From contig NZ_JAKNTO010000001.1 of assembly GCF_022440845.1 (NCBI RefSeq), positions 1,922,001 to 1,986,000 of the forward strand: 64,000 nucleotides of DNA, given 5' to 3'. Both the position numbers and the translations under genes were made by a program. The notes beneath the pieces were generated by a model. The model had not been told where the DNA came from, did no database searches, and worked only from the letters and a program-made list of their open reading frames with translations. The DNA comes from Ruminococcus sp. OA3 (GTDB lineage: Bacteria; Bacillota; Clostridia; Lachnospirales; Lachnospiraceae). Positions 52,895 through 60,966 of the stretch are shown here, one piece after another. Within the stretch, counting starts at the first letter, position 1, and the number at the start of each line of letters is the position of its first letter.

Positions 52895-54481
52895 ATGATG
52901 AAAAAAAGTACAGTGAGAGTATTGGCAGCAGTTATGGGTTTTATGATGTTGGCAGGATGCGGAAATTTTGCATCGGAAGATAAGAAAGAAGGGACAGACA
53001 CAGTCGAAGAATCCCAGGATGCTAAAAGAGGGGACCGGGAGAGTGCAGTATTTGCAGATACCCAGTGTCCGACCAGCCTTGATCCTGCGGAGAGCTGGAA
53101 CAGCTGGTATACGTCCAGATACGGAATCACAGAGACGCTGTATAAGCTGGATGAAAATCTGGAAGCGCAGCCTTTTCTTGCGCAGTCATGTGAAATGAAA
53201 GATGAGACCACCTGGGTGATCACACTCCGGGATGATGTAACGTATCAGAACGGAAAGCCTGTGACAGCCAAGTCCGTCAAAGCATGCTGGGAAAGGACAA
53301 TGGATGTAAATGCCCGTATGAATGAACTGCTCTTCATTGATTCCATGACGGCGGATGGGCAGATTCTGACAGTCAGGACGTCGGAGCCAGTCCCGGCATT
53401 TGTAAACGGACTTTCGGAACCGTTGACTGGCATCTATGATGTCACCGAACCGGATACCATCGCACAGCAGCCGATTGGCACGGGACCTTTCAAAGCAGTG
53501 AGTTATGAAGTGAAGAAACAGGCGAAGGTAGTGCGATACGATGGGTACTGGGGTGGTGAACCAAAGCTTAAGGAAGTGACATTCAACGTGATCGCCGATA
53601 CGAATTCACTGGCAATGGCGCAGCAGACGGGAGAGAATGATCTGTCAGTCAGCATTCCCGGGACGAGCCTGGAGCTGTTTTCCGATACGTCCAGGTATCA
53701 TGTGGACGGCGTGCCTGGGTCACGGGGACAAGTCATTTTCATGAACTATGAAAATGAATTTCTCAAAGACATCAATGTCCGTAAGGCACTGAGCATGAGT
53801 ATTGATAAAGAGAGCTATGCAAGTGTGTTAAATAAGGGAGCTTCTGTTCCAACAAAGGGACTGTATCCTGATTTTATGGCTTTCGGTGCGGATGACGGGG
53901 AAGGCTATGACTATGACCTGGAGGGGGCCGGGAAACTGCTGGATGAAGCCGGATACAGGGATACCGACGGGGACGGGATTCTGGAAAAAGACGGGAAACC
54001 GCTTTCTCTTCGGATCGTTACTTACAGTACCAAGGCGGAACTTGGCATGTACTGTGAAGAAATGGCGTCCAAACTGAAAGAAATCGGCATTGACCTGCAG
54101 GTGGAAATCTATGAGTCAGTTGCTGAACAGCAGGAGAATGGAGATTTTGATCTGATGATGATTAGCTTTACCATGACACCGACCGGCGATCCGCTGTATT
54201 TTGCAAATATTGCCTTTAAGACTGACGGAAGCAGCAATTATGGCCATTACTCAAATGCCGGGGTTGATGCTGTGATCGAACAGATGAACCGGGAATTTGA
54301 TGCTGACAAACGGGTGGAGCTTGCAAAAGAAGTGCAGAGACTGATTCTTGAGGATGCGGGATACATTGTCGTGGGGCACTCTAAATATATCTATGTCATG
54401 GGAAGTTCTGTTAAAGGCCTTAAGACAAACCCCTCAGAATACTATCTGCTGGATGCCAACACAACAATTGAAGAATCATAA
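52895..54481 (+). CDS. Nickel/peptide-binding lipoprotein (SBP_bac_5 family)
   Basis: The 528-residue protein has a lipoprotein signal ending LAGC (Cys22), then a family 5 binding fold: PTSLDPAESWNSW, TWVITLRDDVTYQNGKP, and late GYRDTDGDGILEKDG. This family carries oligopeptides, nickel complexes or opine-type metallophores. The gene order permease, permease, binding protein, ATPase, ATPase fits Nik/Cnt-like systems. A GGAGAAG site precedes two adjacent ATG codons (52895 and 52898). Confidence 0.9.
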   Translation: MMKKSTVRVLAAVMGFMMLAGCGNFASEDKKEGTDTVEESQDAKRGDRESAVFADTQCPTSLDPAESWNSWYTSRYGITETLYKLDENLEAQPFLAQSCEMKDETTWVITLRDDVTYQNGKPVTAKSVKACWERTMDVNARMNELLFIDSMTADGQILTVRTSEPVPAFVNGLSEPLTGIYDVTEPDTIAQQPIGTGPFKAVSYEVKKQAKVVRYDGYWGGEPKLKEVTFNVIADTNSLAMAQQTGENDLSVSIPGTSLELFSDTSRYHVDGVPGSRGQVIFMNYENEFLKDINVRKALSMSIDKESYASVLNKGASVPTKGLYPDFMAFGADDGEGYDYDLEGAGKLLDEAGYRDTDGDGILEKDGKPLSLRIVTYSTKAELGMYCEEMASKLKEIGIDLQVEIYESVAEQQENGDFDLMMISFTMTPTGDPLYFANIAFKTDGSSNYGHYSNAGVDAVIEQMNREFDADKRVELAKEVQRLILEDAGYIVVGHSKYIYVMGSSVKGLKTNPSEYYLLDANTTIEES

Positions 54482-54493
54482 GAGGATTACTGC

Positions 54494-55438
54494 GTGCTAT
54501 CATTAGAAAATCTATATGTTTCATATGGAGATGTTACGATCGTACAGGATGTCAGCCTGGAAGTGAAAAAGGGAGAGATCGTGGGAATCGTCGGAGAGAG
54601 CGGGAGCGGAAAAAGCACCGCTCTTGCGTCCGTTCTGCTCCTGGACCCGGCTGCATCGGTTACGGGCGGGAGCATCATCTTTGAGGGAAAAGATATAACA
54701 GTCATGGAAAAGAAGGAACTACGAACTGTCAGAGGAAATGATATCGCAATGATCTTTCAGAATGCGGCGATGTCTATGGATCCGATGAAGACGATCGGCC
54801 ATCTGTTTTATGAGACTGTGCGCATGCACCATCCGGAAATGAAGAAGGATGCTTGTTTTGCGCAGGCTAAAAGCCTGATGGAGAGAATGCGGCTGCAGGA
54901 TACCGGAAGGATACTGAAATCTTATCCTTTCGAGCTGTCGGGGGGAATGTGTCAGAGGATCGCGATTGCTGCTGCAATGATGAACCGCCCGAAACTGATC
55001 CTTGCGGATGAGCCCACCAGTGCCCTGGATGTGACGGCACAGGCAGAAGTGATCCGTCTGATGCGTCTTTTACGGGACGATTTCGGGACCTCCATGCTGG
55101 TCGTAACCCATAACATGGGCGTGGTCGCACAGCTGACCGACAGAGTAGCCGTGATGTACGGCGGTCGGATCATAGAATTGGGATCAACGGCTGAGGTTAT
55201 TCAGAACCCTGCACATCCGTATACACAGTCACTGCTGAAGGCAGTTCCCAGGATGAACGGAGCGGTACCGAAAGGTATCGGGGGCGTGCCGCCGGAATTC
55301 GGAAAGGAAATAAAGGGCTGCATTTTCGCGGACAGATGCAGTCAGGCCAGGGCTTCCTGCCGGGAAACGATACCCGCGATGCAGAAGGCCTCTGAGACGC
55401 ATTGGACGGCCTGCGCCGTCACGGAAGAGGGTATGTGA
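54494..55438 (+). CDS. ABC importer ATPase 1 (NikD/DppD-like)
   Basis: The 314-residue ATPase has GESGSGKST (about 36-44), the signature LSGGMCQRIAIAAAMM, LADEPTSALDV and a C-terminal extension with CxxADRC-type cysteines (GCIFADRCSQARASC) that may bind an Fe-S cluster, as in OppD/DppD proteins. The start is a GTG with AGAGGA upstream. The stop overlaps the start of the second ATPase (TGATG). Confidence 0.9.
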   Translation: MLSLENLYVSYGDVTIVQDVSLEVKKGEIVGIVGESGSGKSTALASVLLLDPAASVTGGSIIFEGKDITVMEKKELRTVRGNDIAMIFQNAAMSMDPMKTIGHLFYETVRMHHPEMKKDACFAQAKSLMERMRLQDTGRILKSYPFELSGGMCQRIAIAAAMMNRPKLILADEPTSALDVTAQAEVIRLMRLLRDDFGTSMLVVTHNMGVVAQLTDRVAVMYGGRIIELGSTAEVIQNPAHPYTQSLLKAVPRMNGAVPKGIGGVPPEFGKEIKGCIFADRCSQARASCRETIPAMQKASETHWTACAVTEEGM

Positions 55439-56358
55439 TGAATCTACTGGAAGTAAAGGGACTAAAGAAGAGTTTTGTTGAGAAAAAAGCTGTTTTTCCG
55501 GCGGTGAAGGGGATAGATCTTACGATTGCTGAAGGCGAGTGCCTGGGACTGGTCGGAGAAAGCGGATGCGGAAAAAGCACGACCGCTTATATGGTTGCCC
55601 GTCTGATACGCGAGGATGAGGGCGAGATTTATTTCAACGGAAAAAAGCTAAATGCAGGAAGAAGGCTGACATGTGCCGGAAGGGATCTTCAGATGGTTTT
55701 TCAGTCGCCGAAGGATTCCTTTGATCCCAGGTATACAGTGCTTCAGTCGGTGATGATGGGGGCGGATTCCTATCACCTTTGGGGAAGAAAAGAGCTTGAA
55801 AAAAAGTCACTGGAGCTGATCGAATTTGTAGGACTGAAAACCGCGTATGCCGATGTTCCGGTTATGAATCTGAGCGGCGGCGAGTGTCAGAGGGCAGCCA
55901 TTGCCCGGGCGCTGCTCTGTGATCCCAGGCTGATTATCTTCGATGAGGCGACCAGTGCCCTGGATGTCTCATTACAGGCGCAGGTGATACAGCTGCTACG
56001 TCGTTTAAAACGGGAAAGGAACGTTTCGTTTCTGTTTATTACTCATGATCTGGCATTGACTGCATCAATCTGTGATCGCATAGCAGTAATGTATGCCGGG
56101 AGAATTGTAGAAGTGGGCGGCACAAAAGAGATTCTGGATCAACCGGTACATCCTTATACCAGGCAGTTGCTTGCATCTGTGCTGCCAGTCACTGCGGATG
56201 GTTCTTATCGGTTTCCAGTGATGGAACGGCTGCGGGAAACTGAGGCATCAGGATGTGAGTATTATGATTTCTGCAACATAGCGGCAGATATATGTGCGAA
56301 AAAGGTGCCGGGGCCCAGGGAATATCGGGGGAGAGAGATGAGATGCCATTGTCTATAG
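55438..56358 (+). CDS. ABC importer ATPase 2 (NikE/DppF-like)
   Basis: The 306-residue ATPase has GESGCGKST, the signature LSGGECQRAAIARALL, IFDEATSALDVS (Glu retained, Pro replaced by Ala) and a short C-terminal cysteine region (CEYYDFCNIAADIC). The ATG at 55438 shares an A with the preceding TGA, so translation is coupled. It closes the operon, and a strong hairpin follows. Confidence 0.9.
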   Translation: MNLLEVKGLKKSFVEKKAVFPAVKGIDLTIAEGECLGLVGESGCGKSTTAYMVARLIREDEGEIYFNGKKLNAGRRLTCAGRDLQMVFQSPKDSFDPRYTVLQSVMMGADSYHLWGRKELEKKSLELIEFVGLKTAYADVPVMNLSGGECQRAAIARALLCDPRLIIFDEATSALDVSLQAQVIQLLRRLKRERNVSFLFITHDLALTASICDRIAVMYAGRIVEVGGTKEILDQPVHPYTRQLLASVLPVTADGSYRFPVMERLRETEASGCEYYDFCNIAADICAKKVPGPREYRGREMRCHCL

Positions 56359-56395
56359 GATCCAATTTCCGGATAATCCTCTGCTAATCTAAGAA

Positions 56396-56430
56396 ACGCC
56401 AGAGACATTTAACGACAAAGTCTCTGGCGT
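56396..56430. terminator. Hairpin terminator at the end of the importer operon
   Basis: ACGCCAGAGAC (56396-56406) and GTCTCTGGCGT (56420-56430) form a perfect 11-bp stem; ATTTAAATTTT follows on the plus strand. It can also serve the minus-strand remnant next door. Confidence 0.8.
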
Positions 56431-56440
56431 ATTTAAATTT

Positions 56441-56680
56441 TCAGATACTGAGTGTGGACGGTGCATTGGGATCTGTAGACTGCCGAATCGCCAGCTTTGG
56501 CTTGAAAACCGTCTGGGTGTCAGCTGAATTCGGATGATTGATCTTATGAAGCAATGCATTGACGGCAGCCTCAGCCATAGCCTCGACAGGCTGTTCTCCT
56601 GGAGCGCCTGAAAAACCGGAAGTCATAGACCTCCTACAGAGAAGGTGTAAGATAAGATAGAAAATTGTTTGAGTAAACAT
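56441..56680 (-). pseudogene. C-terminal remnant of a LacI-family regulator
   Basis: The last 55 codons read like the end of a LacI/GalR regulator: QPVEAMAEAAVNALLHKI, then VFKPKLAIRQST, the usual final strand. The 25 residues before it are not part of the family and no DNA-binding domain or periplasmic-binding fold is present upstream. It is therefore a truncated fragment. Its presence suggests that a sugar-regulated locus was deleted here. Confidence 0.7.
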
Positions 56681-56776
56681 GTGGTGGACCGATTGGTCAT
56701 AGCGATGTATTGCGTTTGCGGGTACAGCTGCAAAAGGAGATGAAGAACGATTTAGAACTCAAAGTGTTTATTGCAG

Positions 56777-56814
56777 GGCGGTATAGCTAAATGCTATGCC
56801 GTCTTATTTTTTTC
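56777..56814 (+). terminator. Orphan terminator
   Basis: GGCGGTATAGC (56777-56787) pairs with GCTATGCCGTC (56793-56803) using two G-T pairs; TTATTTTTTTC follows. No intact gene precedes it, so it is probably left over from a deleted plus-strand gene. Confidence 0.65.
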
Positions 56815-56867
56815 AAAACAATAAAATATACGCTTTTGCAGATCAGTTAAATTCAATGTATAGAAAA

Positions 56868-56908
56868 TTTTACTCAGATTTTACACGGCTATGCCTATGA
56901 AATTTACC
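56868..56908 (+). promoter_or_regulatory. Direct TTTAC repeats, possible PhoP boxes
   Basis: TTTAC occurs at 56869, 56880 and 56903. The first two are exactly 11 bases apart (TTTTACT then TTTTACA) and the third is about two turns further. This is like the helical-turn-spaced TTAACA repeats bound by Gram-positive PhoP. The phosphate transporter and a PhoPR-type pair are directly downstream. Confidence 0.42.
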
Positions 56909-56990
56909 TGAATCGTATAAAATGAAAATTGATACTGGGGTCACTGCGAGTGATCCTGGAAAAACGATAAGAGAAAATAAGGAGAAAAGT

Positions 56991-58760
56991 ATGGATTTAT
57001 TTGATGTATTGACAATGGTCGGGGGACTTGCATTATTCCTGTATGGCATGTCTCTTCTGGGGGACGGCCTTTCAAAAGCGTCAGGCGGAAGAATGGAAAA
57101 AATCCTGGAGAAGCTGACGTCAAATCCTATTAAGGCGGTTCTGCTCGGAGCAGGTGTGACAGCGGTTATCCAGTCGTCATCAGCTACAACGGTAATGGTC
57201 GTGGGATTTGTAAACTCTGGTATTATGAAGCTTTCACAGGCGGTCGGAATTATCATGGGTGCTAATATCGGTACGACTGTCACGTCCTGGATCTTAAGTC
57301 TTACCGGAATTGAAAGCGGCAATTTTTTTATTCAGCTGTTAAAGCCTACTTCATTTTCACCGATCATGGCAGTCATCGGTGTAGCTATTTTCATGTTCTC
57401 AAAGAGTGAGAAGAAGAAAAATATTGCGATGATACTGGTAGGATTTGCTATTCTGATGTTTGGGATGGATACGATGAGTTCTGCGGTCAAACCGCTTGCG
57501 GATGTTCCGGAATTTACGAACATACTGCTGATGTTCTCGAATCCGGTTCTGGGTGTTGTCGCCGGTGCGGTTCTGACGGCAGTCATTCAAAGCTCGTCGG
57601 CATCGATCGGTATCCTGCAGGCATTGTGTGTGACTGGTTCAGTGACATACGGTGCGGCACTTCCTATTATCATGGGACAGAATATCGGTACCTGTGTTAC
57701 AGCGATGATCTCCGGTATTGGAGCGAGTAAAAATGCAAGAAGAGCGGCTCTTGTTCATCTTTACTTTAATATTATAGGAACCGTGATCTTCATGGCGGCA
57801 TTTTATATTTTGAATGCAGTCGTAGGTTTTGCATTCCTGGGCGATGCGGCCAGCCCGGCAGGCATTGCCGTGATACACAGTATTTTCAACATATCTGCGA
57901 CAGCTGTCCTCTTGCCATTTTCAAAGAGGCTGGAGAAACTGGCTTATCTCACAATCAAAGCGGATGAGGAAACCGAACTTCCAGCAGAAGAGACGGCAGA
58001 TCTTCAGTTTCTGGATGCCAGATTCCTCGATCAGCCGGCATTTGCGATCGGTCAGTGTAAAACGGTTGCCATTCATATGGCTGAAATGGCACAGAAGGGC
58101 CTTTACACAGCGATGACTTTGATCAATAATTATCAGAAGGAAAAGGCAGACATGGTGGTCGCACTGGAAAACAATGTGGACCACTATGAGGACCAGCTGG
58201 GAACGTATCTCGTAAAACTCAGCAGCCGTGACCTGTCACAGAAAGACAGTCATACGTTGTCGCTGCTGCTTCACTGTATTGGAGATTTTGAGAGAATCTC
58301 AGATCATGCGGTGAATATCATGGAAGCGGCAAAAGAGATGCATGAGAAGGAACTGTTCTTTTCTGAGAAGGCAGAGCATGAGCTGAATATCTATATGAAT
58401 GCCGTCTGTGAGATCGTGGATACTGCGATTCAGGTATTCAGAGCAGAGGACCAGGAGATGGCGGAAAATATTGAGCCGCTTGAGGAAGTCATTGACGGCA
58501 TGCAGGAAGAGCTGAAAAAGCGTCACATCAAACGCCTCCGAAAAGGCACCTGTACGATAGAGATGGGGTTTGTGCTGGCGGATCTCACGACGAACTTTGA
58601 GCGTGTGGCGGACCATTGTTCAAATGTTGGTGTCTGTCTTCTTGAATTACAGGATGACGGAATGGATGTACATGAATACCTGGACGTACTGCGTCAGTCA
58701 GAGGACGAAAATTTCAAAAAACAGGTTGTACAGTTTGCAAAAAAATATGCTTTGCCGTAA
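56991..58760 (+). CDS. Na/Pi cotransporter-PhoU fusion protein
   Basis: The 589-residue protein has two internally repeated transport units, each with the QSSSA signature (AVIQSSSATTVMVVG and AVIQSSSASIGILQ), about nine membrane segments and a C-terminal PhoU-like helical domain (about 355-575; DFERISDHAVNIMEA, FERVADHCSNVGV). NptA-type carriers move phosphate with sodium; the PhoU part usually regulates. The ATG at 56991 follows AAGGAG. It precedes PhoP- and PhoR-type genes, consistent with phosphate homeostasis. Confidence 0.92.
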   Translation: MDLFDVLTMVGGLALFLYGMSLLGDGLSKASGGRMEKILEKLTSNPIKAVLLGAGVTAVIQSSSATTVMVVGFVNSGIMKLSQAVGIIMGANIGTTVTSWILSLTGIESGNFFIQLLKPTSFSPIMAVIGVAIFMFSKSEKKKNIAMILVGFAILMFGMDTMSSAVKPLADVPEFTNILLMFSNPVLGVVAGAVLTAVIQSSSASIGILQALCVTGSVTYGAALPIIMGQNIGTCVTAMISGIGASKNARRAALVHLYFNIIGTVIFMAAFYILNAVVGFAFLGDAASPAGIAVIHSIFNISATAVLLPFSKRLEKLAYLTIKADEETELPAEETADLQFLDARFLDQPAFAIGQCKTVAIHMAEMAQKGLYTAMTLINNYQKEKADMVVALENNVDHYEDQLGTYLVKLSSRDLSQKDSHTLSLLLHCIGDFERISDHAVNIMEAAKEMHEKELFFSEKAEHELNIYMNAVCEIVDTAIQVFRAEDQEMAENIEPLEEVIDGMQEELKKRHIKRLRKGTCTIEMGFVLADLTTNFERVADHCSNVGVCLLELQDDGMDVHEYLDVLRQSEDENFKKQVVQFAKKYALP

Positions 58761-58791
58761 AATAGATGGATACAGAGAACGGAGGTAACGA

Positions 58792-59472
58792 ATGGCAGCA
58801 ATATATATTGTGGAAGATGATCTGAATATTCGGGAAATAGAGACGTTTGCGCTGAAGAATGTCGGATATGATGTGGAGGATTTTGACTGTGCAAAGACCT
58901 TTTATGAGCGGCTGCAGCACAGGACTCCGACCTTGATAATACTCGATATTATGCTGCCGGATGAGGACGGACTTACGATTCTTAAGAATCTTCGGTCGCG
59001 TTCGGAGACCAGGAAAATTCCCATTATCATGGTGACCGCCAAGACGACGGAGATAGACAAAGTCAAAGGTCTGGATATGGGAGCCGATGATTATATGACG
59101 AAGCCGTTTGGTGTCATGGAACTGATCTCACGGGTGAAAGCCCTGCTGCGCCGCAGTATGGATGCGGAGGAGGAAAAATTCCTGTCCATGGGTAACCTCT
59201 TCCTCGACAATGAGCGCCGCATGGTGTTCGTGGATGATGAACCGTGTGATCTGACATATAAGGAGTATGAGCTGCTAAAGCTCCTGCTGATGAATGCCGG
59301 AATCGTAACACCGAGAGATACGATCCTGGACAGGGTATGGGGAACAGACTTTGAAGGAGAATCCAGAACACTGGATATGCACATTAAAACATTGCGGCAG
59401 AAACTGAAGACGGCAGGAAAATTTATCAAAACAGTGAGAAATGTCGGCTACATTATGAGCAATGAGCAATGA
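58792..59472 (+). CDS. OmpR/PhoP-type response regulator
   Basis: The 226-residue protein has a receiver domain (EDD at 8-10, Asp52, Thr82, Lys104) and a winged helix (about 130-226; DLTYKEYELLKLLL, SRTLDMHIKTLRQKL, TVRNVGYIM). It follows the phosphate cotransporter by 31 bases and precedes a PhoR-like kinase. The likely regulon is phosphate starvation genes. GGAGG sits before the ATG. Confidence 0.92.
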   Translation: MAAIYIVEDDLNIREIETFALKNVGYDVEDFDCAKTFYERLQHRTPTLIILDIMLPDEDGLTILKNLRSRSETRKIPIIMVTAKTTEIDKVKGLDMGADDYMTKPFGVMELISRVKALLRRSMDAEEEKFLSMGNLFLDNERRMVFVDDEPCDLTYKEYELLKLLLMNAGIVTPRDTILDRVWGTDFEGESRTLDMHIKTLRQKLKTAGKFIKTVRNVGYIMSNEQ

Positions 59473-59487
59473 GTGAGGGGGCAGATA

Positions 59488-60834
59488 TTGAAAAAGAAGA
59501 TTCATGTCCAGTTTATAGGGATTGCTGCAATTGCCGTCATAGCAACACTGATTTTATCGGTAGCAGTCTTTTATGACCTGTTTCAAAAACAGGTGCTGGA
59601 AGATCTCAAATCTTATGCGAATGTAATGAAGGGTATTATGACACAGCAGGAAATCGATAAGGAGGCAGTCGCATACGAGATCGATGATATGCGTGTTACC
59701 CTGATCAACCCGGATGGCTCAGTGGAGTTTGACAGCAATGCAAATACCCATGTGATGGAAAATCATCGAGGAAGACCGGAAGTTACCGAGGCTTTTGAAG
59801 ATGGGATCGGTGAGGCGATACGTAAATCGGAGACTCTTGATAAAAATACATTTTATTATGCGGTAAAACTTAAGACCGGACAGGTGCTTCGGGTGGCCAA
59901 GGAGGCGGGAAGTATCTGGAGTATTTTCTGGAGCGCGCTTCCTGTGATCGCGATGATTGCCCTGCTGATCTTTGCCATCTGTGTGGTTCTTGCCCGTGTC
60001 CTGACAAAAAGCCTGGTGAGACCGATCGAGCAGATGGCGGATGATATAGAAAACATGGATGAGATCAAAACGTATCCTGAGCTGACGCCGTTTATCGCCA
60101 TGATACATAGCCAGCATAAAGATATCATGAAAAATGCAAAGATGCGCCAGGAATTCACGGCTAATGTTTCACATGAGCTGAAAACACCGCTGACTTCGAT
60201 CTCCGGATACTCGGAATTGATTGAGACCGGGATGGCATCCGAAGAAGACGTAAGACGTTTCGCGAGGGAGATTCACCGCAATTCATCACGGCTTTTGACT
60301 CTGATTGATGATATCATCCGGCTGTCGGAGCTGGATGTCGAGGATATGAGTGTCGCATTTACCATGGTAAATCTCTATCAGCTGGCAGAGGCGTGTATCA
60401 GTATGCTGCAGCTGAATGCGAAGCAGCATGATGTCACTCTGAAACTGGAGGGCGGTCCGTGTACGATCTGTGCCAACCGCCAGATGCTGGATGAACTGAT
60501 CTATAATCTGTGTGACAATGCCATCCGATATAACAATCCCGGCGGGAGTGTGGTTGTCAGACTGAAAAAAGATGTGGAAGAGACGATGCTGTCTGTTAAG
60601 GATACCGGAATCGGAATTCCGATACAGCATCAGGAACGGGTTTTTGAGAGGTTTTACCGCGTTGATAAGAGCCGTTCGAAATCTACAGGAGGGACAGGAC
60701 TCGGGCTTGCCATTGTCAAACATATTGTGGCTCAGCATCATGCGCGGATGGAACTGGACAGTGAATATGGAGCCGGAACGGAGATACGCGTATATTTTCC
60801 AAATAAACAGGAGCCTGACTGGAAAAAGACATGA
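59488..60834 (+). CDS. PhoR-type sensor histidine kinase
   Basis: The product (about 448 residues) has two membrane segments (about 8-28 and 144-172) around an extracellular sensor of about 115 residues, a short HAMP-like linker, VSHELKTPLTSISGYSELI (His229) and a HATPase domain with LIYNLCDNAIRYN, DTGIGIP, RSKSTGGTGLGLAIV. The start is taken as TTG at 59488, because GAGGGGG lies 6 bases before it; a GTG 5 codons earlier lacks a ribosome site. It acts on the regulator encoded immediately upstream. Confidence 0.9.
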   Translation: MKKKIHVQFIGIAAIAVIATLILSVAVFYDLFQKQVLEDLKSYANVMKGIMTQQEIDKEAVAYEIDDMRVTLINPDGSVEFDSNANTHVMENHRGRPEVTEAFEDGIGEAIRKSETLDKNTFYYAVKLKTGQVLRVAKEAGSIWSIFWSALPVIAMIALLIFAICVVLARVLTKSLVRPIEQMADDIENMDEIKTYPELTPFIAMIHSQHKDIMKNAKMRQEFTANVSHELKTPLTSISGYSELIETGMASEEDVRRFAREIHRNSSRLLTLIDDIIRLSELDVEDMSVAFTMVNLYQLAEACISMLQLNAKQHDVTLKLEGGPCTICANRQMLDELIYNLCDNAIRYNNPGGSVVVRLKKDVEETMLSVKDTGIGIPIQHQERVFERFYRVDKSRSKSTGGTGLGLAIVKHIVAQHHARMELDSEYGAGTEIRVYFPNKQEPDWKKT

Positions 60835-60908
60835 TGAAAGAGATCTGTTGTTTTGGCCTCTTGATGTTAATGTGAAAATAAGTACGGAAAATTAAAAAGT
60901 GTTTTTTG

Positions 60909-60956
60909 AAATGCGCCCCCTGCGGCAGACAGTTATCTGCCGCAGGGGGCGCATTT
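60909..60956. terminator. Bidirectional terminator between convergent genes
   Basis: A perfect stem of about 21 bp joins 60909-60929 with 60936-60956, with TGCGCCCCCTGCGGCAGA on one arm and a 6-base loop. T residues follow on both strands. It ends the kinase gene and the deacetylase gene. Confidence 0.93.
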
Positions 60957-60966
60957 TCAGATTTTA

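Larger units (their letters stand above)
56681..56990 (+). other. Non-coding gap before the phosphate cotransporter
   Basis: No gene recognised. A short unassigned open stretch ends at the TAG near 56787. It is followed by a terminator-like hairpin (56777-56814) and then by TTTAC direct repeats (56868-56908) described separately. Confidence 0.4.
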
